A DNA stretch of 34,149 nucleotides from the NCBI GenBank assembly GCA_003402745.1, contig QQND01000030.1:1-34149 (forward strand). The letters are read 5' to 3'. This document shows positions 1 through 8,526 of this stretch, one piece after another. Numbering within the stretch: position 1 is the stretch's first letter; every line of letters starts with the position of its first letter. The translations under genes and the position numbers were made by a program. The notes below the pieces were generated by a model. The model was not told the origin of the DNA and made no database searches. It saw only the letters and a list, made by a program, of their open reading frames with translations. Origin of the DNA: Verrucomicrobiota bacterium (GTDB lineage: Bacteria > Verrucomicrobiota > Verrucomicrobiia > Chthoniobacterales > Chthoniobacteraceae).

Positions 1-284
1 GCACCAAAATCCGCCGCGTTCGCACCTAACAACCCGGCCAGAGTCTTGCCCACAACACTTCGGCCAATCGGCTGGGCGCAAAGAGGCACTCTAATTTCCT
101 TTTTTAAAACTTTCTGAGACCGTCCTCCGTAGCAAACGGCGAAAGGAGTCCCTCCAGAGAAAACCACAGCCGGGCTACGAAGCTTCAACGTCTCTTTTAA
201 AACCTCCGCCGCTCCAAAAAAAAACGCTTGCTGCCCCCAGACCGCGCAAAACAACGCTTCAGGACTTCCACAGGAGGCGCACAT
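1..284 (-). CDS. Possible partial protein running off the left edge; not recognised
   Basis: An ATG at 284 (reverse strand) opens a frame with no stop for 94 codons to the window edge. The product begins MCASCGSPEALFCAVWGQQ and continues with a run of three Phe from an A9 tract on the plus strand, then an Ala/Gly-rich stretch including PAVVFSGGTPFAVCYGG and IGRSVVGKTLAGLLGA. It reads like protein rather than low-complexity sequence, but no family motif is recognised and there is no clear Shine-Dalgarno sequence before the ATG. A competing plus-strand frame is open from base 1 to a TGA at 115-117, so the coding strand here is not settled. If real, this gene is transcribed divergently from the PSCyt1/DUF1553 gene. 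Confidence 0.3.
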   Translation of the reverse strand, partial: MCASCGSPEALFCAVWGQQAFFFGAAEVLKETLKLRSPAVVFSGGTPFAVCYGGRSQKVLKKEIRVPLCAQPIGRSVVGKTLAGLLGANAADFG

Positions 285-305
285 CGTCGATCTTTGGGGC
301 TTATT

Positions 306-345
306 CAGCACCAGTCAGCACCAGTCAGCACCAGTCAGCACCAGA
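306..345. repeat. Four tandem copies of a 10-bp repeat
   Basis: CAGCACCAGT occurs four times head to tail; the fourth copy ends in A instead of T. It lies between the leftward open frame (start 284) and the rightward gene (start 458 or 530). The 10-bp period is close to one helical turn, so every copy faces the same side of the helix. It does not keep a reading frame (10 is not a multiple of 3), which argues against a coding repeat. Whether it binds a regulator or is simple slippage cannot be told from sequence. Confidence 0.85.
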
Positions 346-457
346 CAGGGAGTGCTTGCTTTGAACGCTCGGATGCACGGTTTAATGAGCACTCGCCTCC
401 ACTAGTGAGGAACTCCCCTTGGCTCCACCCGAGTGTTTAACAACAGGCTAATATCAG

Positions 458-3400
458 ATGTCTTCGCGGGTTGAACTAACGAACTTATTCATCAGGGTGT
501 TCTGCTCACGAACAAGTCTTCGCACATTTATGCCTTCCTGCATTTTTTTCCGAATCACCCTTTGCTGCCTCGCTATTTTTTTTATGCCAGCACAGGGGGG
601 CGCTGCCCCGCTCAAAATGAGACCCGGGCTGGACACGTCGTTGCTTCCAGAACCCGCGAGGCGCCCGGTAAAGTACTTTGGCGATGTCCACCCCATACTC
701 GTCGAACATTGCGTGTCCTGCCACGGACCCGAAAAGAAAAAGGGCGGTCTGCGTTTGGACTCCCTAGGTGCGGCTCTCGCAGGAGGGACTAACTACGGCC
801 CAGCAATCGTTCCCGGACGCAGTGTGGAGAGTCCCCTGATTCTCTTCATGGCGCATCTGGAACGCGAAATGGAGATGCCACCGGACAAACCACCGCTGCC
901 AGAGGAAACCATCGCCATCCTCCGCACTTGGATTGACGAGGGGGCAAATTGGCCTTCCACCGGTCCAATCTCCACGCCTGCTTCCGGAATCGCACTGGGC
1001 AATCAGGAGGCCATTTTTAAAAAGGCCGCGACGCACTGGTCTTTTCAACCCGTTCCGAAGGCGGAAGGCTCCTCCCTGGAACAGGGCCCAAGGACGATCG
1101 ATGATTTCATCTTAACGAAGCTTAGAAGCAAAGGACTACAACACTCCCCCCGAGCGGACGCACGCACGTTGCTCAAGCGCTTCCACTTTGATCTCACCGG
1201 CATTCCGCCATCGCCGGAAGAAACCGAAGCCTTTATGGCTGAATTTGCCATCGCTCCGGGGACTGCACTCGCCAAAAAAGCCGACGAACTTCTCGCCTCT
1301 TCAGGCTTTGGCGAACGCTGGGGACGCTACTGGCTGGACCTTGCGAGGTACGCGGACACACAGGATTTCTTCCCCCAACCCGATCTGCGCTACCCTTTTG
1401 CCTGGACCTACCGCGACTACGTAATCAACGCCTTCAACACGAGCAAACCCCACGACCAATTCATCAGGGAGCAGATTGCCGCCGACCAAATCGGGCTTAA
1501 CGACAAGGATCCCACCCTCGCTGCACTGGGCTATCTTACCGTTGGACCGAGGTTCTTGAGGCGACAAGACGAAATCATCAACGACCGTATCGATGTCGTC
1601 ACACGCGGCCTGATGGGTCTGACCGTTGCCTGTGCGCGCTGTCACGACCACAAATACGATCCGATTCCAACGGCCGATTTCTACGCTTTACACGGAGTTT
1701 TCAACAGCACCGAAGAGTTAACCCAGCTGCCCGAGATCGAACAGCCCGGCGTCAAGTCCGATCCAAAAATGCGAGCGGACTACTACGATGCCTCAAACAA
1801 GGCAAAAACAGCACTCTCCACCTTCGTGCAGGAACTCAAAAACAAGGCTGTAGAGGACCTCGTCGCAAAGCCCGAAATCTACTTCGCCGCTCTTTGCGAG
1901 ATGGAAATCAAAAAGACGACCGACGTCCAAAAACTCATCAGCGCGAAGACCATGATCGAAACTGCGTTGACTCCTCTTGGCTTACAGTGGAACACGCTCA
2001 AACGCGGCGGAAAGTGGGCAGAGGATCCTGTTTTAGGGCCCCTTTCAGAAACGGCCGCAGCAGCTCCGGAAAAAAAGACGGCAGTCCTCGAGGCGCTCAT
2101 TGATAAGGGTCTGCTTTCCAAAGGCAAAGCGCAGGTGCATCCAATCGTGCTCGCTGCGATCCGAGACACCCGACCAAAGGATGAAGTGGAACTGCTCAAA
2201 GTTTACGGCGCCCTTCTGGAGAATTCTAAAAACACCGAAGACGAACTGCTCAAGCAAGTCTCAAAAGCGTTTTTTTCAGAGGGAGGCTGGCTAGATCTGC
2301 CTTTGAAGGAGGTGGAAAACGCGCACCGTTTACAGGCACAGGGACGCAAAGACCTAGAAAAACTCGAGACCGCCATCTCCGCCTTAGAGTCCACACACGC
2401 GGGTGCCCCTGCACGCGCCATGGCGGTCAAAGACAAACCAAAGCCCGTGACTCCGGTGATTTTCATACGAGGGGACGCCGCTCGAAGGGGAGACTCCGTA
2501 GAGCGCCGTTTTTTGCAAATTTTGAATCCCTCTAAAAATCCCTTTCCCTCGCAAACAAGCGGCCGGCGTGAATTGGCGGAAAAGATCGTCAGCGCAGAGA
2601 ATCCGCTGACATCGCGCGTTTGGGCCAACCACATTTGGCGCCACCTGATGGGGCATCCGCTCGTTAAAACGCCAGGCGATTTTGGATTGCAGGCTCAACC
2701 TCCAACCCACCCGGAACTGCTCGACTGGATGGCGGCGGCGCTCCTCCAACGGGGCTGGTCCACCAAGCGGCTCATCCGTGACATCGTTCTCTCGGAAACT
2801 TATATGCAGCGCAGTGGCGAACGCCCAGAAGCCGCAGCCGTCGACGTGGACAACGCCTTTCTTTGGCAGGCAAACCGGCGTAGGATGGATTTTGAGGCGA
2901 TGCGGGACGCTATGCTTGCCACAAGTGCGCAGCTGGATCTCGTCTCGGGAGGACGCGCTGTAAACTTGTCCGCAGAACCCTTCAGCGGACGCCGCACCGT
3001 GTACGGTTTTGTCGACCGGGCAAATCTGGACCCTCTGTTTACAACGTTCGACTTTCCCTCTCCGGACATCGCAAGCACCGAACGCTCTCAGACGCTGGTG
3101 CCTCAGCAGGCACTTTTCGCGCTGAACGACGGCTTTATCGTGTGGCAGGCACGCGCACTGGTGGTGAACGCTTTGAAGGCGGCCAAGCCCGGAGGCGATC
3201 CGGATGCCGCGCTGGAATGGCTGTACCGCCGCGTCTATCAGCGTCACCCCAACCAACGGGAAGCACAACTGGCACGCGATTTTTTGAAAGAAACAGCGGG
3301 CCTGCATGAAACAAATTCCTCCGGATCATGGCTGTACGGAGTTGGAAATGCCGACCCCGCCGTGCCTCGCGAGAAAGCCTTCCAAAAATTCGCCCACTTT

Positions 3401-3931
3401 GATCCTCTAACAAAACGCTACCAAGGAGGACGTGTCTTTCCAGATCCCCAGTTTACGTTTGCGAGCCTGACCGCCAGGGGCGGCCACCCCGGCGCGAACA
3501 TTGCCAATGCGACGATCCGACGCTGGATTGCCCCGTACGCCGGCACTTTCAACATCGGCGGCGAGGCCAGTGTCGGCAAACAGGGCAGTGGAGACGGCAT
3601 CCGAGCGCGCGTCATTTCCTCTAGGGCGGGCTTGCTGGGCGAGTGGATTTCTGAAAATCGCGCCGAGAAAACCGAACTGATGAACCTTGATGTCTCAGAG
3701 GGCGAGATTCTTGATTTCACCGTGGACTGCCGCGAAAACATGAACTCTGACGGTTACGCTTGGGCGCCGACCATAAAACTAGTGGTGAAGCCCGAAAACG
3801 CTCCGAGAACTTTGCAGACAGTGTGGGACGCACAAACAGACTTCAATGCGCCTCCTCCCCCCAAACTTCAGCCGCTTGAGCAGATGGCACACGCGCTTCT
3901 GATGACCAACGAGTTCCTGTTCATAGACTGA
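458..3931 (+). CDS. PSD1 and planctomycete cytochrome c domain-containing protein (PSCyt1/DUF1549/DUF1553)
   Basis: Large exported multidomain protein (1157 aa from 458). A hydrophobic signal sequence follows Met25, so the ATG at 530 is probably the true start. A planctomycete cytochrome c domain holds a heme c motif CVSCH at residues 85-89. DUF1549 (about 213-420) contains a second CxxCH, CARCHDHKYDP, from residue 392. DUF1553 starts near residue 703 (RRELAEKIVSAENPLTSRVW). It is interrupted at about 955-1135 by a Gly-rich probable beta-sandwich insert and closes with the typical end motif ALLMTNEFLFID. In PVC bacteria this family is encoded next to DUF1501 proteins, as here (45-nt gap), and is thought to act in extracytoplasmic oxidation or breakdown of complex carbohydrates. 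The precise substrate is unknown. Confidence 0.93.
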   Translation: MSSRVELTNLFIRVFCSRTSLRTFMPSCIFFRITLCCLAIFFMPAQGGAAPLKMRPGLDTSLLPEPARRPVKYFGDVHPILVEHCVSCHGPEKKKGGLRLDSLGAALAGGTNYGPAIVPGRSVESPLILFMAHLEREMEMPPDKPPLPEETIAILRTWIDEGANWPSTGPISTPASGIALGNQEAIFKKAATHWSFQPVPKAEGSSLEQGPRTIDDFILTKLRSKGLQHSPRADARTLLKRFHFDLTGIPPSPEETEAFMAEFAIAPGTALAKKADELLASSGFGERWGRYWLDLARYADTQDFFPQPDLRYPFAWTYRDYVINAFNTSKPHDQFIREQIAADQIGLNDKDPTLAALGYLTVGPRFLRRQDEIINDRIDVVTRGLMGLTVACARCHDHKYDPIPTADFYALHGVFNSTEELTQLPEIEQPGVKSDPKMRADYYDASNKAKTALSTFVQELKNKAVEDLVAKPEIYFAALCEMEIKKTTDVQKLISAKTMIETALTPLGLQWNTLKRGGKWAEDPVLGPLSETAAAAPEKKTAVLEALIDKGLLSKGKAQVHPIVLAAIRDTRPKDEVELLKVYGALLENSKNTEDELLKQVSKAFFSEGGWLDLPLKEVENAHRLQAQGRKDLEKLETAISALESTHAGAPARAMAVKDKPKPVTPVIFIRGDAARRGDSVERRFLQILNPSKNPFPSQTSGRRELAEKIVSAENPLTSRVWANHIWRHLMGHPLVKTPGDFGLQAQPPTHPELLDWMAAALLQRGWSTKRLIRDIVLSETYMQRSGERPEAAAVDVDNAFLWQANRRRMDFEAMRDAMLATSAQLDLVSGGRAVNLSAEPFSGRRTVYGFVDRANLDPLFTTFDFPSPDIASTERSQTLVPQQALFALNDGFIVWQARALVVNALKAAKPGGDPDAALEWLYRRVYQRHPNQREAQLARDFLKETAGLHETNSSGSWLYGVGNADPAVPREKAFQKFAHFDPLTKRYQGGRVFPDPQFTFASLTARGGHPGANIANATIRRWIAPYAGTFNIGGEASVGKQGSGDGIRARVISSRAGLLGEWISENRAEKTELMNLDVSEGEILDFTVDCRENMNSDGYAWAPTIKLVVKPENAPRTLQTVWDAQTDFNAPPPPKLQPLEQMAHALLMTNEFLFID

Positions 3932-3976
3932 ACCTGATCCGAGCCCCGCCTCTCCATTTCACCCTTCTTCTTCCCT

Positions 3977-5428
3977 ATGAATGCCGACTTTCTCCAAGGC
4001 CTCCTTTCAACCCCAAACTTGGTGTCACGCCGCCAGGCACTGTCCCAAGCGGGGTTCGGCATGGGGGGAGTCGCACTGGCCGGGATGCTCCATCAAATGG
4101 GACTGACCCAGGCCAATGCCGCAGCGGGCCTCTCCCCGCTGGCGCCGCGCGCTTCTTTATTTCCAGCCAAGGCCAAGCGGGTCATCCATCTTTTTATGAA
4201 CGGGGGTCCCTCACAAATGGACACCTTCGATCCCAAACCTAAATTAAACGAATTTCACGGGAAAACGCTCCCCTCAAAGGGCGAGATAGGAAAAGACAAG
4301 CGCCTCAGCGGTGCTGCGCTCGGCTCGAAATTTGCCTTCAAAAAACACGGGAAAAGCGGCATCGAAATCAGCGAACTCTTCCCGAATGTTGCACGCCATG
4401 CAGACGACTTGTGCGTCATCCGTTCTATGTTCAGCGACGTGCCCAACCATGAGTCGGCGCTGATGATGATGAACACCGGCAACCTCACTCTCCCGCGCCC
4501 GAGCCTCGGTTCGTGGGTCCTGTACGGACTGGGCTCCGAAAACCAAAGCCTCCCCGGCTTTGTCGTGATGTGCCCAGGCGGGCTGCCCGTATCTCAAAGC
4601 GCGAACTGGCGCTCTGCCTTTCTTCCCGGCGTTTTTCAGGGAACACACATCGACGCCAAAAAAGCCACCAGCCCCGACCAGTTAATCTCCGACCTTCGGA
4701 ATGACTTCATGCTTCCCGGACAACAGCGAAAACAACTGAGCTACATCCAAACCCTCAACCAAATGCACCAACAGGAGCGGCAGGGAGATTCCCAACTCGA
4801 GGCGCGCATTCAATCGATGGAACTCGCCTTTCGGATGCAAACCGAAGCCACCGACGCCTTCGATGTCAGCAAAGAACCCGAAAGTGTCCGCCAAATGTAC
4901 GGAGACACCCTGCAGGGACGACAAATGCTCATGGCCCGACGTCTCGCGGAGCGCGGGGTCCGTTACATCCAAGTTTGGCACGGTGCGGGCCAACCTTGGG
5001 ACAGTCACAACAGCATTGAGGAAGCTCACCACAAACTTGCCGGCGAATGCGATCAACCGATTGGAGCGCTTCTCCAAGACCTCAAAAACCGCGGAATGCT
5101 CGAGGAGACCCTCGTCCTCTGGGGCGGCGAATTTGGACGCACCCCCACCGCACAAATGCCGCTGACTCCCAAGGTAGGCCGAGACCACCATTCCGACGGA
5201 TTCTCCATCTGGATGGCGGGCGGAGGGGTGCGGGCCGGACACGTGCACGGTTCAACCGACGAAATCGGTCTTGGCGTGGCGGAAGGTAAGGTGCACGTCC
5301 ATGATCTCCATGCCACCATTCTCCACCTCCTAGGCTTTAACCACGAATCCCTCACCTATCGCTACGCAGGGCGAGATTTCCGCCTCACGGACGTGTTTGG
5401 CGATGTTGTTAAGGAAATTCTTGCCTGA
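3977..5428 (+). CDS. DUF1501 domain-containing protein, Tat-exported
   Basis: 483-aa protein of the DUF1501 family, related to the alkaline phosphatase/sulfatase fold. The N-terminus has a twin-arginine signal: R18-R19 in SRRQALSQAGFGMGGVALAG, a hydrophobic stretch, then an Ala-rich cleavage region (QANAAAG). Family hallmarks are HLFMNGGPSQMDTFDPKP after the signal, WGGEFGRTP near the centre of the C-terminal half, and GRDHHSDGFSIWMAGGG, rich in potential metal-binding His/Asp. It follows the PSCyt1/DUF1553 gene by 45 nt, the classical PVC pairing, and is likely co-transcribed. Tat export suggests folding, possibly with cofactor loading, in the cytoplasm before export. The enzymatic activity is not established for the family. 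Confidence 0.94.
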   Translation: MNADFLQGLLSTPNLVSRRQALSQAGFGMGGVALAGMLHQMGLTQANAAAGLSPLAPRASLFPAKAKRVIHLFMNGGPSQMDTFDPKPKLNEFHGKTLPSKGEIGKDKRLSGAALGSKFAFKKHGKSGIEISELFPNVARHADDLCVIRSMFSDVPNHESALMMMNTGNLTLPRPSLGSWVLYGLGSENQSLPGFVVMCPGGLPVSQSANWRSAFLPGVFQGTHIDAKKATSPDQLISDLRNDFMLPGQQRKQLSYIQTLNQMHQQERQGDSQLEARIQSMELAFRMQTEATDAFDVSKEPESVRQMYGDTLQGRQMLMARRLAERGVRYIQVWHGAGQPWDSHNSIEEAHHKLAGECDQPIGALLQDLKNRGMLEETLVLWGGEFGRTPTAQMPLTPKVGRDHHSDGFSIWMAGGGVRAGHVHGSTDEIGLGVAEGKVHVHDLHATILHLLGFNHESLTYRYAGRDFRLTDVFGDVVKEILA

Positions 5429-5497
5429 CCAGAGAACACGTCCGTCTCGCTCCGCTCCCTTCCCGTTTGACGCTCCATTTCTCATTCGGCGTTCCCT

Positions 5498-5520
5498 CCA
5501 AGGCCTCTTGGCCATTTTAA
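5498..5520 (+). terminator. Weak hairpin after the DUF1501 gene
   Basis: CCAAG and CTTGG (5498-5502 and 5507-5511) form a 5-bp stem with a 4-nt loop, followed by CCATTTTAA. The stem is short and the T-run is only four, so this is at best a weak terminator separating the DUF1501 gene from the hydrolase that starts at 5557. Confidence 0.2.
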
Positions 5521-5556
5521 AATCCAGAATCTCAAACCCCTTATCATTTTCTCTCC

Positions 5557-6882
5557 ATGCGCCTCTCCACCTTGCTTTGCTCCACCCTCTTACTGGCCTC
5601 GTCGCTCTTTGGACAAAATCCGCCATACGACGTCTATCCTCCCGCTGACCCGCCATATTACCGGGTTCGCTACGAGGCCTCGAATCAACCGGGGGAACTG
5701 ATTTTTCCAGTGAACTACACAGCGTGGATTCCGCCGGGGGTGAAGACCCTGCGCGGGGTGATCGTCCACCAGCACGGCTGCGGGGAAGGCTCCTGCAAAT
5801 CAGGGCTGACAGGCGCCTTTGATCTCCACTGGCAGGCTTTGGCAAAACGCCATGATTGCGCGCTCATTGCTCCCTCATACGAGCAGCCCGAGAAGGCGGA
5901 CTGCCAGATGTGGTGCGACCCGAGGAATGGCTCTGACGCTGCCTTTCAAAAAAGCCTGACCGATTTCGGCGCGAAAAGCGGCCACCCTGAATTATCCAAA
6001 GTTCCGTGGGCGCTTTGGGGACACAGCGGCGGCGGGCACTGGGCAGGCGGCATGGCTCTCCTCCACCCTGAACGCGTTGCCGCGGCTTGGCTGCGCTCCG
6101 GCGTGCCTCTCCTCAAGGAAGAACCAACCCGTGCGACCATTAAGCCGTATCAGTTTTCAGACGCGGTACTCGGAGTGCCGCTGATGTGCAATCCAGGAAC
6201 CAAGGAAGGCGTTTCAGTCAAGGACGGGCGCTTCTCCAAAGTCTGGCCTGCAAACGAAGCCTTTTTTACAGAACTGCGTTCCAAGGGCGCGCACATTGGC
6301 GTCGCGGTTGATCCCCTAACGGCCCATGAATGCGGAAACCAAAGATACTTGGCCGTCCTGTGGTTGGACGCTTGCCTGAAGGCCCGCCTCCCACAAAAAA
6401 TAAACGAGCGGCTTCAGCCAATATCCGATGAAGGAGCCTGGCTTAGCCCCCTTTTGGCAACAGAAGCCGTTCCCAGCCTCAAGTTTGCCGGAGATCCCAA
6501 AAATGCGGTCTGGCTTCCGAACGCGGAGATTGCCGCCGCTTGGATGCATTACGTGAAAGATACTGCCATTCCCGACCTCACCCCCCCTCCCGCTCCTACA
6601 AACCTGCGAGTCCAAGGCAACGAACTGCAATGGGACGCCGAGGCGGACCTTGAAAGCGGGCTGGCTCATTTCTTGATCGAACGCGACGGAGCAGTGATCG
6701 GGCGGGTTCCGGAAGAATCCAAGAACCCCTTCGGTCGCCTCCTCTTCCAAGGACTGCAGTACAGCGACACGCCAGTGCAGCCCTTGGTGAAAATGACGTT
6801 CACCGACAAAAACGCGGACCCCGGAAAAAACGTTCACTACCGAGTCATCTCTGTGAACACCGCCGGCCTTCACTCAAAGTGA
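5557..6882 (+). CDS. Secreted alpha/beta hydrolase with C-terminal fibronectin-like domain
   Basis: 441-aa protein with a Sec signal peptide ([20 protein letters not shown]). The core has the alpha/beta-hydrolase layout: [13 protein letters not shown] as a likely oxyanion-hole region and the nucleophile elbow GHSGGG with the candidate catalytic serine at residue 157. Several cysteines ([15 protein letters not shown]) suggest disulfides, consistent with export. After about residue 345 a Pro-rich linker ([12 protein letters not shown]) leads into a beta-rich module resembling fibronectin type III ([23 protein letters not shown]). This is the style of an extracellular esterase or depolymerase, but the substrate is not evident. 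It precedes the ceramidase-like gene by 28 nt, so the two are probably co-expressed. Confidence 0.8.
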   Translation: MRLSTLLCSTLLLASSLFGQNPPYDVYPPADPPYYRVRYEASNQPGELIFPVNYTAWIPPGVKTLRGVIVHQHGCGEGSCKSGLTGAFDLHWQALAKRHDCALIAPSYEQPEKADCQMWCDPRNGSDAAFQKSLTDFGAKSGHPELSKVPWALWGHSGGGHWAGGMALLHPERVAAAWLRSGVPLLKEEPTRATIKPYQFSDAVLGVPLMCNPGTKEGVSVKDGRFSKVWPANEAFFTELRSKGAHIGVAVDPLTAHECGNQRYLAVLWLDACLKARLPQKINERLQPISDEGAWLSPLLATEAVPSLKFAGDPKNAVWLPNAEIAAAWMHYVKDTAIPDLTPPPAPTNLRVQGNELQWDAEADLESGLAHFLIERDGAVIGRVPEESKNPFGRLLFQGLQYSDTPVQPLVKMTFTDKNADPGKNVHYRVISVNTAGLHSK

Positions 6883-6910
6883 CGCACATTGTTCCCTGCT
6901 CCCAAAGAGT

Positions 6911-8416
6911 TTGAAAAAGCCCCCCCTCGCCTTCGCTCTCGCCACACTTCTTCTTCAGAGCGCTCACGCGGCACCGCCCGCTGAACTCCGAGCAGGAGTT
7001 GCCAAGGTCGACATCACCGACCGTGCCTCAGGCCCCACAAACGCTCCCCTGTACGCAAAGGCGCTCGTTTTTAAAGGCGGCCCCACAACTGTCGTCGTCA
7101 TCACCATCGATGCCGTGGCCATTGGCGAAATCGGGAGAATCGGAAACGATTTTCTCTCAGACGTGCGTAGCCATTTGGAAAAAGAAACGGGCATTCCTCC
7201 CTCCAGTGTTCTGGTCAATGCAAGCCATTGCCACGGCACCGTCCGGACAGATACCGCGCAACTGGCGGTACAGGCGGTCCGGGAGGCCCTCGAACACATG
7301 GAGACCGTCCGCGTTGGCACCGGCGTCGGACACGAAGACCGCATCAGCGAAAACCGGCGCCTCAAAATGAAGGACGGCAGTGAACTCGACATGCGCCGCG
7401 CCTACTCACTCCCTCGCGATGAAGACGTCGCAGCCGTAGGCCCCATTGACCCCCAAATCGGAATCCTACGGGTGGATCACGCAAACGGCACGCCAATGGC
7501 CGTACTCTACAACTTCGCCTGCCACCCCATCATGAATCCCCCAAGCAAGGGCAACTCGGCGGACTATCCGGGTTTTGCCGCCAAGGTGCTCGAAGAGACT
7601 TTCGGAGAAGGTGCCCTAGCATTCTTCATCCAGGGCTGCGCCGGCGATATAAACCCGGTGCGGTACAAGGAAGTCTCACGCCCCGCAGACGCCGAACCTC
7701 TTGGAAACCTACTCGGCCTTAGCGTGCGAAGCGCCGCAGCGAAGATTCAGACAAAAAGCGGAGGTGCGCTCAGCATCAGCCGCGAAGTGCTGGAATTGCC
7801 CCGGGGTACGGATCTGGAAAAACGCATCGGTGCGATCCAAGCGGAGCAGGCCAAAATTGTATCTTCGGTCAAACCTACGAACATCAACTTCAAAAACTTT
7901 CTGCCCATGTTCCTGCAGCGAAAGCTCTCTGCAGAATTCCCCTCCCACAACGTACAGAGTTACCTGCACGAAAACGCACTAGGCCGCGATTCCCTGACGA
8001 AGTTTGACGCGGACAACAACGTTTATATCGACGCGTACCTCCACAATATCCAGGCCATGGAGCAACTCACCCGGTTGAACACCAACCTGGCACTTCTCAA
8101 AAAGCATCTCGCTCAAAACAAAGCCGCTTCCAGTCCATCGCTCCCAGTGGAGGTCGTAGGAATGCGCATCGGCGACTTCAAGCTCGTCACTTTCCCAGGA
8201 GAATTAACCGTCCAAGTCGGCCTCAATATCAAAAAAGCCGCCAACGACCCGTTTGCTTTTGTCGCCGGTTACACCAACGGCTACGTCTACTACACTCCGA
8301 CCGTGACACAACGAAACAATAGCGCCTACGCCCAGGAGGACTGCGACTCCCTCGTGGGCCCAGACTGGCAGCAAATCTTCGAGCGCAAAGCGGTCGAGAT
8401 CCTCAAAAACCTCTAG
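6911..8416 (+). CDS. Neutral/alkaline ceramidase-like exported protein
   Basis: 501-aa protein with a probable TTG start at 6911 followed directly by a signal peptide (KKPPLAFALATLLLQSAHA). It matches the N-terminal domain of neutral/alkaline non-lysosomal ceramidase: the AGVAKVDITD opening, ASHCHGT (His106 and His108, candidate zinc ligands), NFACHPI (His205, candidate ligand) and FFIQGCAGDINPVRY. The C-terminal part GYTNGYVYYTPT also fits the family. Classical neutral ceramidases are longer, and many PVC paralogues of this length are annotated only as ceramidase-like, so amide hydrolysis of sphingolipids is one possibility and not a certainty. No in-frame ATG gives a better start with the signal peptide intact. 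It is 28 nt downstream of the hydrolase. Confidence 0.85.
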   Translation: MKKPPLAFALATLLLQSAHAAPPAELRAGVAKVDITDRASGPTNAPLYAKALVFKGGPTTVVVITIDAVAIGEIGRIGNDFLSDVRSHLEKETGIPPSSVLVNASHCHGTVRTDTAQLAVQAVREALEHMETVRVGTGVGHEDRISENRRLKMKDGSELDMRRAYSLPRDEDVAAVGPIDPQIGILRVDHANGTPMAVLYNFACHPIMNPPSKGNSADYPGFAAKVLEETFGEGALAFFIQGCAGDINPVRYKEVSRPADAEPLGNLLGLSVRSAAAKIQTKSGGALSISREVLELPRGTDLEKRIGAIQAEQAKIVSSVKPTNINFKNFLPMFLQRKLSAEFPSHNVQSYLHENALGRDSLTKFDADNNVYIDAYLHNIQAMEQLTRLNTNLALLKKHLAQNKAASSPSLPVEVVGMRIGDFKLVTFPGELTVQVGLNIKKAANDPFAFVAGYTNGYVYYTPTVTQRNNSAYAQEDCDSLVGPDWQQIFERKAVEILKNL

Positions 8417-8526
8417 TCATCAGCACTCCCTCCTACAACGCTCCCCAGTGTCGTCTGTGGAATCCCAGTTTCGCCCTCTTTTGACTTGGTTTCTCCCGAG
8501 AGCACAGATGAATAGGTGAACGTCAT

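Noticed and set aside
1..117. Plus-strand open frame from the window edge to TGA at 115-117
   Set aside because: Only 38 codons, no motif, and it competes with a longer minus-strand frame; not enough to call the end of a gene.
361..386. TTGAAC ... TTTAAT as a promoter for the PSCyt1 gene
   Set aside because: The -10 is fair but the spacing is only 14 nt, too short for a standard sigma-70 promoter.
228..440. 70-aa plus-strand ORF spanning the 10-bp repeats
   Set aside because: The repeat breaks frame periodicity and the product is a low-complexity Gln/Ser/His stretch; overlaps the better minus-strand frame.
2384..3307. 307-aa minus-strand ORF opposite the PSCyt1/DUF1553 gene
   Set aside because: A shadow of a strongly supported coding region; Cys/Arg/His-rich composition with no motif.
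4682..5248. 188-aa minus-strand ORF opposite the DUF1501 gene
   Set aside because: Antisense to a well-supported gene with no family signature.
8481..8509. TTGACT with a 17-nt spaced ACAGAT upstream of the kinase gene
   Set aside because: The -35 is good but the -10 matches the consensus poorly; not convincing without transcript ends.
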